From assembly GCA_016794505.1 (NCBI GenBank), contig JAEUJZ010000178.1:1-58971 (forward strand): a stretch of DNA of 58,971 nt. Reading direction: 5' to 3'. Both the position numbers and the translations under genes were made by a program. Below, one piece after another: positions 50,306 through 58,702 of the stretch. The DNA is from Myxococcales bacterium. GTDB taxonomy: Bacteria > Myxococcota_A > Polyangia > Palsa-1104 > JAEUJZ01. The notes under the pieces were generated by a model that was given only the letters and a program-made list of their open reading frames with translations, had not been told where the DNA came from and made no database searches. The stretch's first letter is position 1. The number at the start of each line of letters is the position of its first letter.

Positions 50306-51022
50306 ATGTCGCATGCCTCCATACCTGTTGCGTCCGCAGCCGGGCCCGCCGCGCCGGCTTCGGTGGCTGTACATACCAAGGTCGACGCCGCGCTGGCTGC
50401 CGCAGAGCGCCGCTTTGCCAGCGATCCCGAGCGCGCCGATCTGATTGCCCGCACGCGCCGCTTCAAGGCCAGCTGGATCGAGCTGGCGGAAGCGCTGTCG
50501 GCCTGTCAAAAAAACCAGCGCTATACCGCCTGGGGCTTTGTCTCGTTCGAGGAGTATTACCGCAAAGAGCTGCACTTAAAGACGTCGACGGTGAACAAGC
50601 TGGTCGGCACCTATGCTTTTTTGCGCAAGTCAGCGCCCGAGGTCTTTGATCGCGACGGCGTTGCCCAGGAATACCCCAGCCTGCAGAACATCGAGTTTCT
50701 GCGTCGCGCCGAGGACGCGGCGCAGGGTGGCAGCGTTGCAAACGATCTGTTGGCCGAAGTCCGGCGGGCGATTCTCGACGAGAACTTGCCGTATACCCAG
50801 GTCAGTCGGCAGTTTCGCGAGAGCTTGTTTCCATCGGATGTCGAGCTAGAGCAGAAGAAGCGTCAGCGGGAAGCGCTGCGCTTGGCGCGCAAGCTCATCG
50901 AGGCTCTGGCTGCGCTGGAAGGCAGCGTGCCGAGTCAAGTGCTGCAAGGCGTGCAGGCCGCCATCGATCGCCTGCTTGAGAACGTGCCGACCGAAGAAGA
51001 AGGCGAAGAACAGACCGCCTAG
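50306..51022 (+). CDS. Hypothetical helical protein, possible DNA- or protein-binding
   Basis: The true start appears to be ATG at 50306; the longer open frame from 49886 runs through noncoding DNA. The 238-residue product is charged and helical. The middle (YTAWGFVSFEEYYRKELHLKTSTVNKLVGTYAFLRKSAPEVF) resembles a helix-turn-helix-like segment, and the C-terminal half (ELEQKKRQREALRLARKLIEALAALEGSVPSQVLQGVQAAIDRLLENV) is a long helical arm. It is divergent from the STAS gene and convergent with the SpoIIAA-like gene, ending 17 bases before that gene's stop. Function unknown; a regulator is a fair guess. Confidence 0.68.
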   Translation: MSHASIPVASAAGPAAPASVAVHTKVDAALAAAERRFASDPERADLIARTRRFKASWIELAEALSACQKNQRYTAWGFVSFEEYYRKELHLKTSTVNKLVGTYAFLRKSAPEVFDRDGVAQEYPSLQNIEFLRRAEDAAQGGSVANDLLAEVRRAILDENLPYTQVSRQFRESLFPSDVELEQKKRQREALRLARKLIEALAALEGSVPSQVLQGVQAAIDRLLENVPTEEEGEEQTA

Positions 51023-51039
51023 CCCGTCGAGCAGCTCGC

Positions 51040-51474
51040 CTATTCGCCTGAAGGAACCCGCCCCACGATGCAGTAATCCAAGGCGTCGGCCTCGACCCCA
51101 AAGATGCGACCCATGGCGGGAGCGGCTCGCTTCATCGTGGGGCGCATCAGCACGTCTTGCACGGGATCGCTGGCCAGCAAGATGCCCACGCGGCGCTCTG
51201 CCAGTTCCCAGGCCGCCAGGATCTCGAACAGTGCTTCTTGCGTGACGGGGCCCCAGCTTCGGGGGGCGGCCCGCAGGTCCATGAGCAGCGCCTTGGCCAT
51301 GCTGCGCGGCCCCTCGGCCAAGCGGCGCAGAATGTCCACTTTTTCGCGGGCCAGATCGGCGCCCTGCTCACGCGTGAGATCGGGTCTCTGCCAGACGCGC
51401 AGCCAGGCGATGGTTCGCACAAGCTCGATGCGGTAGTTGCCGCCGGCCGCGTACGTCGACATGCGAGCGCTCAT
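51040..51474 (-). CDS. SpoIIAA-like small protein
   Basis: The 144-residue product starts at ATG 51474. A longer open frame upstream runs through the kinase gene on the other strand and is not real. The core (RSMAKALLMDLRAAPRSWGPVTQEALFEILAAWELAERRVGILLASDPVQDVLM) fits SpoIIAA/STAS-like small proteins recurrent in myxobacteria: a beta strand with Asp (LLMDLRA), a helix, a strand (VGILLASDPVQ). It is transcribed away from the kinase at 51610, and a CRP-type palindrome lies just before its start codon. A signalling role with the kinase or the RsbR-like protein is plausible. Confidence 0.65.
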   Translation of the reverse strand: MSARMSTYAAGGNYRIELVRTIAWLRVWQRPDLTREQGADLAREKVDILRRLAEGPRSMAKALLMDLRAAPRSWGPVTQEALFEILAAWELAERRVGILLASDPVQDVLMRPTMKRAAPAMGRIFGVEADALDYCIVGRVPSGE

Positions 51475-51476
51475 TA

Positions 51477-51492
51477 TGTGATGAATTTCACA
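51477..51492. promoter_or_regulatory. Perfect CRP/FNR-family type palindrome
   Basis: TGTGATGAATTTCACA matches the CRP consensus TGTGA-N6-TCACA without mismatch. It ends 13 bases before the kinase promoter's -10 and lies three bases upstream of the divergent gene's ATG. From its position it could repress both genes, or activate one. Confidence 0.65.
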
Positions 51493-51505
51493 GTTTTTCG
51501 TTTGA

Positions 51506-51511
51506 TATAAT
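51506..51511 (+). promoter_or_regulatory. TATAAT -10 box of kinase gene
   Basis: A perfect TATAAT on the plus strand, about 100 bases before the kinase start at 51610. The CRP-type palindrome overlaps the -35 region, where no strong -35 hexamer is present, which would suit regulator-dependent activity. Confidence 0.5.
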
Positions 51512-51609
51512 CCCCTAGCCAGCTCACAAAAGTCCGAGTCGTCTTGCATGTCTGAGACAGGCGCGGCGATGAGCGGAGCCGCAGGCAAACCGTCGCTGAC
51601 GAGGGTCCA

Positions 51610-53202
51610 TTGGAGAACCAGAAGATAGGCGCCTATTCGATCGTTCGCCTCCTTGGGGCCGGTGGGATGGGCCAGGTCTACGAAGGGGTTCACGACCAGA
51701 TTCAGCGCCGCGCCGCCATCAAGGTCCTGCACCGTCGCTATGCCAACAACAAGCTGATCGTGCAGCGCTTCATCAACGAAGCGCGAGCGGTCAACATCGT
51801 GCAGCACCAGAGCCTGGTGAACATCTACGAGTTCGGTCAGACCCCCGACGGCAGCGCATACATCGTCATGGAGTATCTCGACGGCGATACGCTGCGTCAG
51901 CGACTGGAGCGCAACGGGGGGCGCCTGCCGGCCGAAGTGGCGGTGCGCCTGTGCCGGCAGATGGCCTCGGCGCTGGCTGCCGCTCACCAAAAGGGCATCA
52001 TCCACCGCGATCTGAAGCCGGTGAACATCATGATCGTCGCGGATCCCGAAGCCGCAGGCGGCGAGCGGGCCAAGATCTTGGACTTCGGCTTGGCCAAGGT
52101 CGTGCAGCCGGATGCCGCGGATGGGGGCGGTCTGACAGGAACCGGGACGATCTTGGGAACACCGGCCTATATGGCGCCCGAGCAGTGCCGCAGCGCCCGC
52201 GATGTCGACGACAAAAGCGATGTCTACTCGCTGGGCATCATCCTGTACGAGATGCTGTCGAGCGACATCCCCTTTGATTCAGAGACCGATGCCGAGCTGC
52301 TGTCGATGCACATGTACCAAGATCCGCCGTCTCTCGGTGAAAAGGTACCGACGCTGCATCCCGAGCTTGTCGCGCTGGTGCATCGCATGCTCGCCAAGTC
52401 GCAGGCCGATCGTCCGTCGGCTACCGATGTCGCCGCTGAGCTTGCGCGCATTCCAGTCTTGGCTGGGGGCGGGCCGGTCCCGGTCAGCCTGCCGCCGGCT
52501 GCAAGCGCCAGCAGCAAGAGTCCACTCGACGGAAAAGTCGCGCCAGCCTCGGCCGGCACGCCGCGTGTGTCAGGAGACGACGCCGCGCCAGCGGTTTCGG
52601 CGGCCCCCAGCGTCTCGGTGGCTCCCGAAAAGTCAGGGCGCCGGGGGCTGTGGTTGCTCGGCTTGCTGGTGGTGGCGCTCGCCGCCGCAGGTGGCGGGGC
52701 CGTGGGCTGGCTGGGGGCGCTGCGTCAGGGGCTGGGCGTGGCGAGCCAGGACGGAGCCAGTGGCCCAGAACATGGAAAGCCAGTGGGACCGGCCTTGGTT
52801 CACTGGTCGCTGACCAGCACACCCGCGGGCGCTGAGGTGCGTGGGCCCTTGCCTGCCGAGACCGTGTTGGGTCAGACCCCGCTCATGATCGAATACGCGC
52901 GCGGAACCGGGCGAGCCACGGTGGTGGTGCGCGCCCTCGGTCACTTGGAGTCGCGGGTTGAGCTGCCGCTCGATCGCGATGACGTCGCCAGCGTGAGCCT
53001 GCGTCCCGTGCCACAGAGCGTGCCTGCCGTCGATTCGGTGGACGCTGCAGCCGCCCCGGAAGTGCCCGGCCAACCTGTCGATCCCGTCGAGCCACGCGCC
53101 AACGAAAAGATCGGCGTTCAGCCCGCTGGGCCGTCCCCTTCGCCTGGGGGCGCGCCTGCTCCGTCGCCGAGCCCGTCGGCAGTCGATTCGATCAAGCCCT
53201 GA
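51610..53202 (+). CDS. Serine/threonine protein kinase with PEGA domain
   Basis: The 530-residue product (apparently a TTG start; no in-frame ATG or GTG is better placed) has a kinase domain with Gly loop GAGGMGQVYEG at 16-26, Lys 38 (AAIKVL), catalytic HRDLKPVN, DFG and GTPAYMAPEQ. Next come a Pro/Ala-rich linker, one membrane span (LWLLGLLVVALAAAGGGAVGWLGAL) and a PEGA-like beta domain (WSLTSTPAGAEVRGPLPAETVLGQTPLMIEYARG). The tail ends in Pro-rich repeats. The HRD-loop Asn is preceded by Val (KPVN), not the usual Glu; still active in principle. The 3' end overlaps the convergent glycosyltransferase gene by 85 bases. Confidence 0.93.
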   Translation: MENQKIGAYSIVRLLGAGGMGQVYEGVHDQIQRRAAIKVLHRRYANNKLIVQRFINEARAVNIVQHQSLVNIYEFGQTPDGSAYIVMEYLDGDTLRQRLERNGGRLPAEVAVRLCRQMASALAAAHQKGIIHRDLKPVNIMIVADPEAAGGERAKILDFGLAKVVQPDAADGGGLTGTGTILGTPAYMAPEQCRSARDVDDKSDVYSLGIILYEMLSSDIPFDSETDAELLSMHMYQDPPSLGEKVPTLHPELVALVHRMLAKSQADRPSATDVAAELARIPVLAGGGPVPVSLPPAASASSKSPLDGKVAPASAGTPRVSGDDAAPAVSAAPSVSVAPEKSGRRGLWLLGLLVVALAAAGGGAVGWLGALRQGLGVASQDGASGPEHGKPVGPALVHWSLTSTPAGAEVRGPLPAETVLGQTPLMIEYARGTGRATVVVRALGHLESRVELPLDRDDVASVSLRPVPQSVPAVDSVDAAAAPEVPGQPVDPVEPRANEKIGVQPAGPSPSPGGAPAPSPSPSAVDSIKP

Positions 53203-54758
53203 CGCAGCGAGCGCCAGCACAGAGCCAGCGCAAGCCACGCGGCTCCGTGTTCGAAAAGTCGCGGCACGCTGGACTCGCGGTGGGGGAGCCCGCGTAGCTC
53301 GTCGAGCAAAGGCAGATAGGCAAGCGGCGCCAGCGCACACAGCAAAAGGGCCGGCCACGCCACCTGCCGCCACAGCGGTGTCAGAAGCAGCGGCCACAGC
53401 AAGTACCAGGGATGCAGGACCGGCGTCAGCAAGGCATAGCCGGTCAGTAGCAGCAGCCCGCTGCGTGGCGCCGAGAGCTGCCGCTCGATACACACCCGCA
53501 ACAGCCAGAGCAGCGCCAACCCCGAAGCCAGGCGCGCAAGAAATCCCGCCAGCTCATCGGGCCAGACCGTCGCGCGATCGCGGCCACTGATCAGGCGGGC
53601 CAACGCTGGCACGCGCCAGGGATTCCAGTACGGCGGTCGATAGACGATTTCCGTCACGGTCTCGCTGACTTTTTGCAGCACGGCGAACGCGCCATCGTTG
53701 CTACGCCAGCGACGGCCGTATTCCCCCAAGCTCGGCGTGACCTGCACGCCAGCCTGGCGATACGGCAGCCACACGAGCACGGCGGCCAGCACACCCGCGC
53801 TGGCCCACAGGACGGCGCTGCGTCGAGAAAACCGCAGCACGGCCGGCAGCACGACCCCGGCCAGCGGCTTGACCAAGAGCGCCAGCGCAAGAGCGGCTCC
53901 GCTGAGCAGGGTCCTGGCGCTCGCGATCCGCTGGATCCTGCCCTCGCGATCGGGCCAAAAAAGAAGAGTCAGGCCCAAGAACAGCACGCCGAGGATGTCG
54001 ATGTGCCCGTTGAGCCAAATCTCGACGGCAGGCAAGGGGCACAGCAGCCACAGCGCAAGCCAGCGCAGATCGATGCCGCGCTGATGCAGCAGACCTGCGA
54101 GCACCAGCCACAGCGCAAGCTCAGCCAGCCCGCACAGCGTCTTCCAACGCAGAATCGCCACTGCCACGTTTTCATGGGGCGAGCCCAGCTTTGCGGACCC
54201 GTGCAGCGCGTGCTGCGCCATGGGTGGATAGATCGTCGGCAGGTGACGATGGTTGATGCGCGAAAACGCCTCGGGCTGAGCGCGCTGCACGTCGGCGTAG
54301 CGGGCGGCGGCAGGGGGATCCAGATAGGGGTTGTGGCCGGCTCGCTGCACGGCGCCGTCCCAGACATAGCGATAGATGTCCGGCGAGTGCGTCACTGGAA
54401 GCGGCAGCGCATAGAGGCGAGGCAGAAGCCCCAACGCGCACAGCAGCAGCACAGACCCATACGAGGCTCGCTGCGCGTGGGTTGTGTCCGTCGAGAGATG
54501 CCGAGACAGCGCGAGCAGCGCCAGCACCCACAGTCCGCCGGCCACCAGCCAGGCCACGAGCTGCGCCTTGAGTGCCTGCTCATCGACGAGGCTGACCACC
54601 GCAAGCTGGCGCAGACCCAGCACTGTGCAGCACACCGAGGCCGCACCCAGCAGCAGCAAGAGCCGGCCGCCTTGTCGGTGCAAGACCGCGCGGCAGCGAG
54701 CCCAGCGGGCCGGCTCGACCGGATGCGGGGCCGCGTCGGCGGGCGTTTCTATGGACAC
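53118..54758 (-). CDS. GT-C membrane glycosyltransferase (GT87-like)
   Basis: The 546-residue product has many hydrophobic segments (10 or more) and the N-terminal acidic/aromatic motif HSPDIYRYVWDGAVQRAGHNPY expected for GT-C polyprenol-phosphate-sugar transferases of the GT87/mannosyltransferase type. Other landmarks are the HGSAKLG region, VLPAVLRFSRR and ILGVLFLGLTLLF. The start is taken as GTG at 54758, overlapping the aspartokinase end by ten bases, so the two are coupled. The first 71 residues of the longer open frame run through the other gene and are not credible. The 3' end overlaps the kinase gene by 85 bases. The sugar and acceptor cannot be told. Confidence 0.82.
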   Translation of the reverse strand: MSIETPADAAPHPVEPARWARCRAVLHRQGGRLLLLLGAASVCCTVLGLRQLAVVSLVDEQALKAQLVAWLVAGGLWVLALLALSRHLSTDTTHAQRASYGSVLLLCALGLLPRLYALPLPVTHSPDIYRYVWDGAVQRAGHNPYLDPPAAARYADVQRAQPEAFSRINHRHLPTIYPPMAQHALHGSAKLGSPHENVAVAILRWKTLCGLAELALWLVLAGLLHQRGIDLRWLALWLLCPLPAVEIWLNGHIDILGVLFLGLTLLFWPDREGRIQRIASARTLLSGAALALALLVKPLAGVVLPAVLRFSRRSAVLWASAGVLAAVLVWLPYRQAGVQVTPSLGEYGRRWRSNDGAFAVLQKVSETVTEIVYRPPYWNPWRVPALARLISGRDRATVWPDELAGFLARLASGLALLWLLRVCIERQLSAPRSGLLLLTGYALLTPVLHPWYLLWPLLLTPLWRQVAWPALLLCALAPLAYLPLLDELRGLPHRESSVPRLFEHGAAWLALALCWRSLRQGLIESTADGLGDGAGAPPGEGDGPAG

Positions 54759-56032
54759 GCGCCTTGGGCCGAAGGCAGGCCGCACAGAAGCGCATGCACA
54801 AGACGAGTGGCCTGCGCGACATGGACGCTCGGCAGATAGATGCTCAAGTGCAGCCCGCTTTGTTGATAGCGCTGTACCGGCAGTCCGGCTGCGCGCAGTC
54901 CACATGCCACCGATAGCAGGCTCTGTGGCGACGTACCCAGACCGGGGCCGACGGCAGTGACCGATCCGCACCCGTCATCGACGGACAGCGAGCCCTTGGC
55001 GGCTGCCGCAAGCTGCCCCTGGGTGCGGGCGAAGTCGGGCAGATCATCGCGCACAAACACCGCGCGCAGCTGGTCGTCTGCATCCAGCGTTAGCTCGCGT
55101 AGCTCGACGCCTTCACGCTGCAGCACCGCAAGAACATCCGCCCCATGGCGAGCCGCGATCTGCACCACGCGTGTGCTGCTCGTGACCGCGGTGGCTCGAC
55201 GCTCTGCTCGCTCGGGCGTCGACGCTGCGCTCGCCAGCATCCCGACGCGCGTCTCGCGACCGATGGGGCTCATCGGCTGCGTCTTGCGAGCGTGAATGAC
55301 GATGCCGGCGCGCTGCGCCCACTCCACCGCTTGCGCGTTTAGAACCTTGGCGCCATGCGCAGCCAGCTCTTGCATCTCGCCATAGCCGATGGCCGGGATG
55401 TGCTGTGCCTGCGGCACGACGCGCGGGTCCGCCGAATAGACTCCATCGACATCGGAATAGATCTCGCAGTGGGTCGCGCCCAGCGCCGCCGCCAGCGCGA
55501 CCGCTGTTGTATCCGAGCCACCGCGTCCGAGCGTCGTGATCTCGCGCTTGTAGCTCATGCCTTGAAAGCCGGCGACGATGACGACGTGACCGCGTTCGAG
55601 CTCGTCTTGGATGCGCACCGGCCGCACTTCGATGATGCGGGCGCCCGAGTGGCGATCGTTGGTCAAGATGCCCGACTGCGATCCAGTGAAGCTGATCGCC
55701 GGGACGCCCAGCTCAGACAAGGCCATCGCCAAAAGCGCCATCGAGATGCGCTCGCCACAGGACAAGAGCATGTCGAGCTCGCGCCGCGACGGGTTTTCCG
55801 AGACGCTCTTGGCGAGCGCGATCAGCTCATCGGTGGTCTTGCCCATGGCCGAGACCACCACCACCACGCGCACGCCGCTCTTTTGCGTCTGGGCCACGCG
55901 CTCGGCAACGTGACGAAGTCGCTCGGGCGTCGCCACCGAGCTGCCCCCGAACTTCTGCACCACGATCGGGATGTGGGCGCTGACTGGCTCGGAAGGGACG
56001 GGCTCCCAGTTTTTGCTGAGCGGCGTAGACAT
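54749..56032 (-). CDS. lysC: Aspartate kinase
   Basis: The 427-residue product is a monofunctional aspartokinase that begins the diaminopimelate/lysine, threonine and methionine pathways. The catalytic half has VVQKFGGSSVATPERLRHVA (residues 24-43), GERISMALLAMAL, TTLGRGGSDTTAVALAAALGA and ADPRVVPQAQHI. The C-terminal half corresponds to the two ACT domains but is strongly altered: typical allosteric motifs are not recognisable apart from LDADDQLRAVFVRDD and the end LHLSIYLPSVHVAQATRLVHALLCG. Feedback control by lysine or threonine may be changed. The last codons overlap the GTG of the glycosyltransferase gene. Confidence 0.95.
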   Translation of the reverse strand: MSTPLSKNWEPVPSEPVSAHIPIVVQKFGGSSVATPERLRHVAERVAQTQKSGVRVVVVVSAMGKTTDELIALAKSVSENPSRRELDMLLSCGERISMALLAMALSELGVPAISFTGSQSGILTNDRHSGARIIEVRPVRIQDELERGHVVIVAGFQGMSYKREITTLGRGGSDTTAVALAAALGATHCEIYSDVDGVYSADPRVVPQAQHIPAIGYGEMQELAAHGAKVLNAQAVEWAQRAGIVIHARKTQPMSPIGRETRVGMLASAASTPERAERRATAVTSSTRVVQIAARHGADVLAVLQREGVELRELTLDADDQLRAVFVRDDLPDFARTQGQLAAAAKGSLSVDDGCGSVTAVGPGLGTSPQSLLSVACGLRAAGLPVQRYQQSGLHLSIYLPSVHVAQATRLVHALLCGLPSAQGACP

Positions 56033-56079
56033 CGTCGGTGAACCTCGCCTATCATAATAAAATCCGTGGGATAGTAACG

Positions 56080-58365
56080 ATGATCGTCGCGTACCGCCTG
56101 CCTAGACTGCTCCATCGTGCCCAGCCCAGCGCGCCGCCAGCGAAACGTGCATATGGAGCACACGCAGAGTGGCGATTGCGGCCTGGCGCGTCGTCGCCCT
56201 TGCGCTGCGGCTCTGGATCGGCCGCGCGAACCGGGGCAGCCCGGACGCTGCTTTTGTTCGCACTGCTCATGGCTTGGCCCGCAGCAGCCCAAGTGGCACC
56301 TGCGACGGGAATGCCGGCGGCACAGGCGGTGCCCAGCGCTTCTGCCAAGCCTCGCACCGCGGCCATTCCACCGCTTCGCATGGCGGGGGCTGGAAGCGGG
56401 CAGGCGGCAAGCGGCCTGCTGCGCGTCGTCTCGCATCGCGGGGACGTCGCCTTCAATCATGGCGGCGAGCCTCCAGAAGAAGCGCTTAGCACCAGCGCGG
56501 TACTCGCGGCTCGCGACGAGGTCATCACGCGCGCGGGCAGCGTCGAGCTGATCGCGAGCACCGGCACCAGCCTGCAGCTAGGCAGTCAGAGCTTGGCCGC
56601 GCTGCTTTCACGCGACTCGCTGTATCTAGCGCGCGGTGAGCTATCGATCGCTGCGCGCAATGATCAGGCGCCGCAGCTTTTCTATGTCGCGACTCCCTGC
56701 GGTCGGTCGTGGGTGCGAGCGCGCCAAGCCCGCGTGCGCGTCGAGGGCACCGTCACCTATGTCGAAGTCATGGATGGCTGGGTACGCGTGGGCGGCGGCG
56801 GTCCCGGAGCCGTCGATCTGCGCGCCGGGCAAGGCAGCCGCTGCAACAAAGGAGAGCCGCCCGCTCCGCCGCACACGCTGCTCGCTGCCCCGCAGTGGCT
56901 GAGCATCGGCGATCTGTTTCTAACTGGCGAAGCGACGCGCGATGTCAGCCTGCGCTTTTCTCCGGTCTTGGGGGCCGCGCGAACCCGCGTCGAGCTTTTG
57001 CGCTACGAAGGAAGCGCCGAGCCCGCCGTCGTCAGCGCCCAAGAAGTCCGCGGCGACCAAGGGCATGTTGAGCTGCGCAACATCGAGGTCGGCAGCTATC
57101 ACGCGCGCTTGTTTTCCGTCGACGATACCGGCGCTCGTGGCGCCGAGAGCCCGCCGCTACGTTTTCTGGTGACCCAGGTCGCTGGCCTGTCTGCCACCGG
57201 AATGGTTCACACCCCCGCCGCGCAGCTGCCGACGATCAGCGGGCCGACCGGCTTGCCGGTCTCGGTGCTCTTGGACGGCGAGGTGCCCAGCGCGGGGGCG
57301 CCACGCCGTGGCATGCACCGTCTGCGCATCTTGATCGCCGGGCTGTATGCCGAGGTACCGCTCAACGCGACCGCGGGCGGCGACGACAGCAGCGAGCCGG
57401 TCGCCGCTCCGCCACCTCCCGCAGCGCCCGCGACGATCCTTGCCGTTGCGCCCAGCCCAGCGAAGACCGACAGCGGAGGCAGCAAAGAGGCCGTGTTGCC
57501 GCCATCCAGCGAAGCGCCGCCGCCGCCCAGCTTGCCTCTGCCGCCACCACCACCTCCTGCTGGACCGGACGACGTCCTTTTGGGGGGACTCGGCGAAGCG
57601 CCGCTTGAAGGTCTGCGCTCTCCCTGGGCTCGCTCGACGGTCGGTGGACGGATCGAGTTTACGACCCACAACACCCTGCGCATCGCCGTTGGCGGTCGCT
57701 TGCTGATGCGAAATGGCTTTGGCGGCGATGTCTGGGTCAGCGTGCTGCGCGCCGCCCTGATGGCTGCCCCGGCGGGTCGCTCGGCGGTGGGCTTTGGCAA
57801 CATCAACGCCTCGCTGCGCACGCCGGCACTGCGTCGCGGTCGCTTTGCACTGCAGGGTCTTGCCTCGCTGATTGCGCCCACCAGCACCAGCTATGTCGAC
57901 CGCAGCCTCGCCGCCGATCCCGCATATTCCAGCGACGGTTCACCCCTGCGCGTCGATGCACGGCCCGATGGAACAGGCTGGCGTACCGAGGCCGTTGCGC
58001 TCGTCGGCGTTCAATTCAGCAACTTCCACCTGTTTACCAACCACGGAGCCAGCCTGCGCGTTGCCCCCTCGTTTTCGGCTGCGTACGTCGGCGGCGTCGT
58101 GCTGCAGGCCGATGTGCTGTCGCTGGTGCGCTTCGTGTCGTTCGCGAACTGGGAAGTGGGCTACCTGGGCCTGCAGATCACCCCCGAATCGACCCTGCCC
58201 GATGCCGGCGGCGCAGTCGGAGGCGGCATCGAAGTCCCGCTTTCGATCGGAAAGCGCGGCGTCTTGCGTCTGGCCCTGATCGGTCGCGCGGGCCTGGGTC
58301 ACGTCGGCGCTGCCTTGTTTGGTCGCGGCGCCATGGGCCTACAGGCCGGCTACGTCTTTCCGTGA
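56080..58365 (+). CDS. FecR-domain protein fused to C-terminal beta-barrel
   Basis: The product (about 761 residues from ATG 56080, start uncertain) has a Pro/Ala-rich N-terminus with a hydrophobic signal-like segment (LLLFALLMAWPAAAQVAPATG). A FecR-like domain follows (LRVVSHRGDVAFNHGG ... LSTSAVLAARDEVITRAGSVELIASTGTSLQLGSQSLAALL). Next are more beta-rich segments (around SLRFSPVLGAARTRVELLRYEG), a linker with a long polyproline run, and about 230 residues of alternating strands (VGGRIEFTTHNTLRIAVGGRLLMRNGFGGDVWVSVLRAAL ... LGLQITPESTLPDAGGAVGGGIEVPLSIGKRGVLRLAL) ending in a C-terminal aromatic residue pattern (GLQAGYVFP) typical of outer-membrane barrels. FecR-type domains of envelope-anchored proteins often bind peptidoglycan or the periplasm. 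A GTG at 56038 is an alternative start. Confidence 0.75.
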   Translation: MIVAYRLPRLLHRAQPSAPPAKRAYGAHAEWRLRPGASSPLRCGSGSAARTGAARTLLLFALLMAWPAAAQVAPATGMPAAQAVPSASAKPRTAAIPPLRMAGAGSGQAASGLLRVVSHRGDVAFNHGGEPPEEALSTSAVLAARDEVITRAGSVELIASTGTSLQLGSQSLAALLSRDSLYLARGELSIAARNDQAPQLFYVATPCGRSWVRARQARVRVEGTVTYVEVMDGWVRVGGGGPGAVDLRAGQGSRCNKGEPPAPPHTLLAAPQWLSIGDLFLTGEATRDVSLRFSPVLGAARTRVELLRYEGSAEPAVVSAQEVRGDQGHVELRNIEVGSYHARLFSVDDTGARGAESPPLRFLVTQVAGLSATGMVHTPAAQLPTISGPTGLPVSVLLDGEVPSAGAPRRGMHRLRILIAGLYAEVPLNATAGGDDSSEPVAAPPPPAAPATILAVAPSPAKTDSGGSKEAVLPPSSEAPPPPSLPLPPPPPPAGPDDVLLGGLGEAPLEGLRSPWARSTVGGRIEFTTHNTLRIAVGGRLLMRNGFGGDVWVSVLRAALMAAPAGRSAVGFGNINASLRTPALRRGRFALQGLASLIAPTSTSYVDRSLAADPAYSSDGSPLRVDARPDGTGWRTEAVALVGVQFSNFHLFTNHGASLRVAPSFSAAYVGGVVLQADVLSLVRFVSFANWEVGYLGLQITPESTLPDAGGAVGGGIEVPLSIGKRGVLRLALIGRAGLGHVGAALFGRGAMGLQAGYVFP

Positions 58366-58420
58366 AGCCGCTTCGTTTCCCCCCACCACAGCGCGAAGCG
58401 CAGCACGGCACAACAACAAG

Positions 58421-58492
<72 letters not shown>

Positions 58493-58702
58493 ACGGGTCC
58501 TGTACCAATACTGCGCCCGACGGGCCGACGTCAACCCGAAAGTCAGACCGCCAGTCCGTCCCTACCGCCATCTTCCGATCGGCCTCCAGCGGAGGGGCGT
58601 TGGCTCGTCCCGCTGCATGCGCACGCACCTTCCTGCGCTCCGCGCGCAGCCGCGATTGCCGCCTAGCAGCTGGCGTTGAAAACCAGCCTCACCCATCGCC
58701 CC

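Noticed and set aside
51475..52005. Upstream part of the long minus-strand frame ending at 51040
   Set aside because: It overlaps the kinase catalytic domain on the other strand; the CRP-type site and ATG at 51474 mark the real start.
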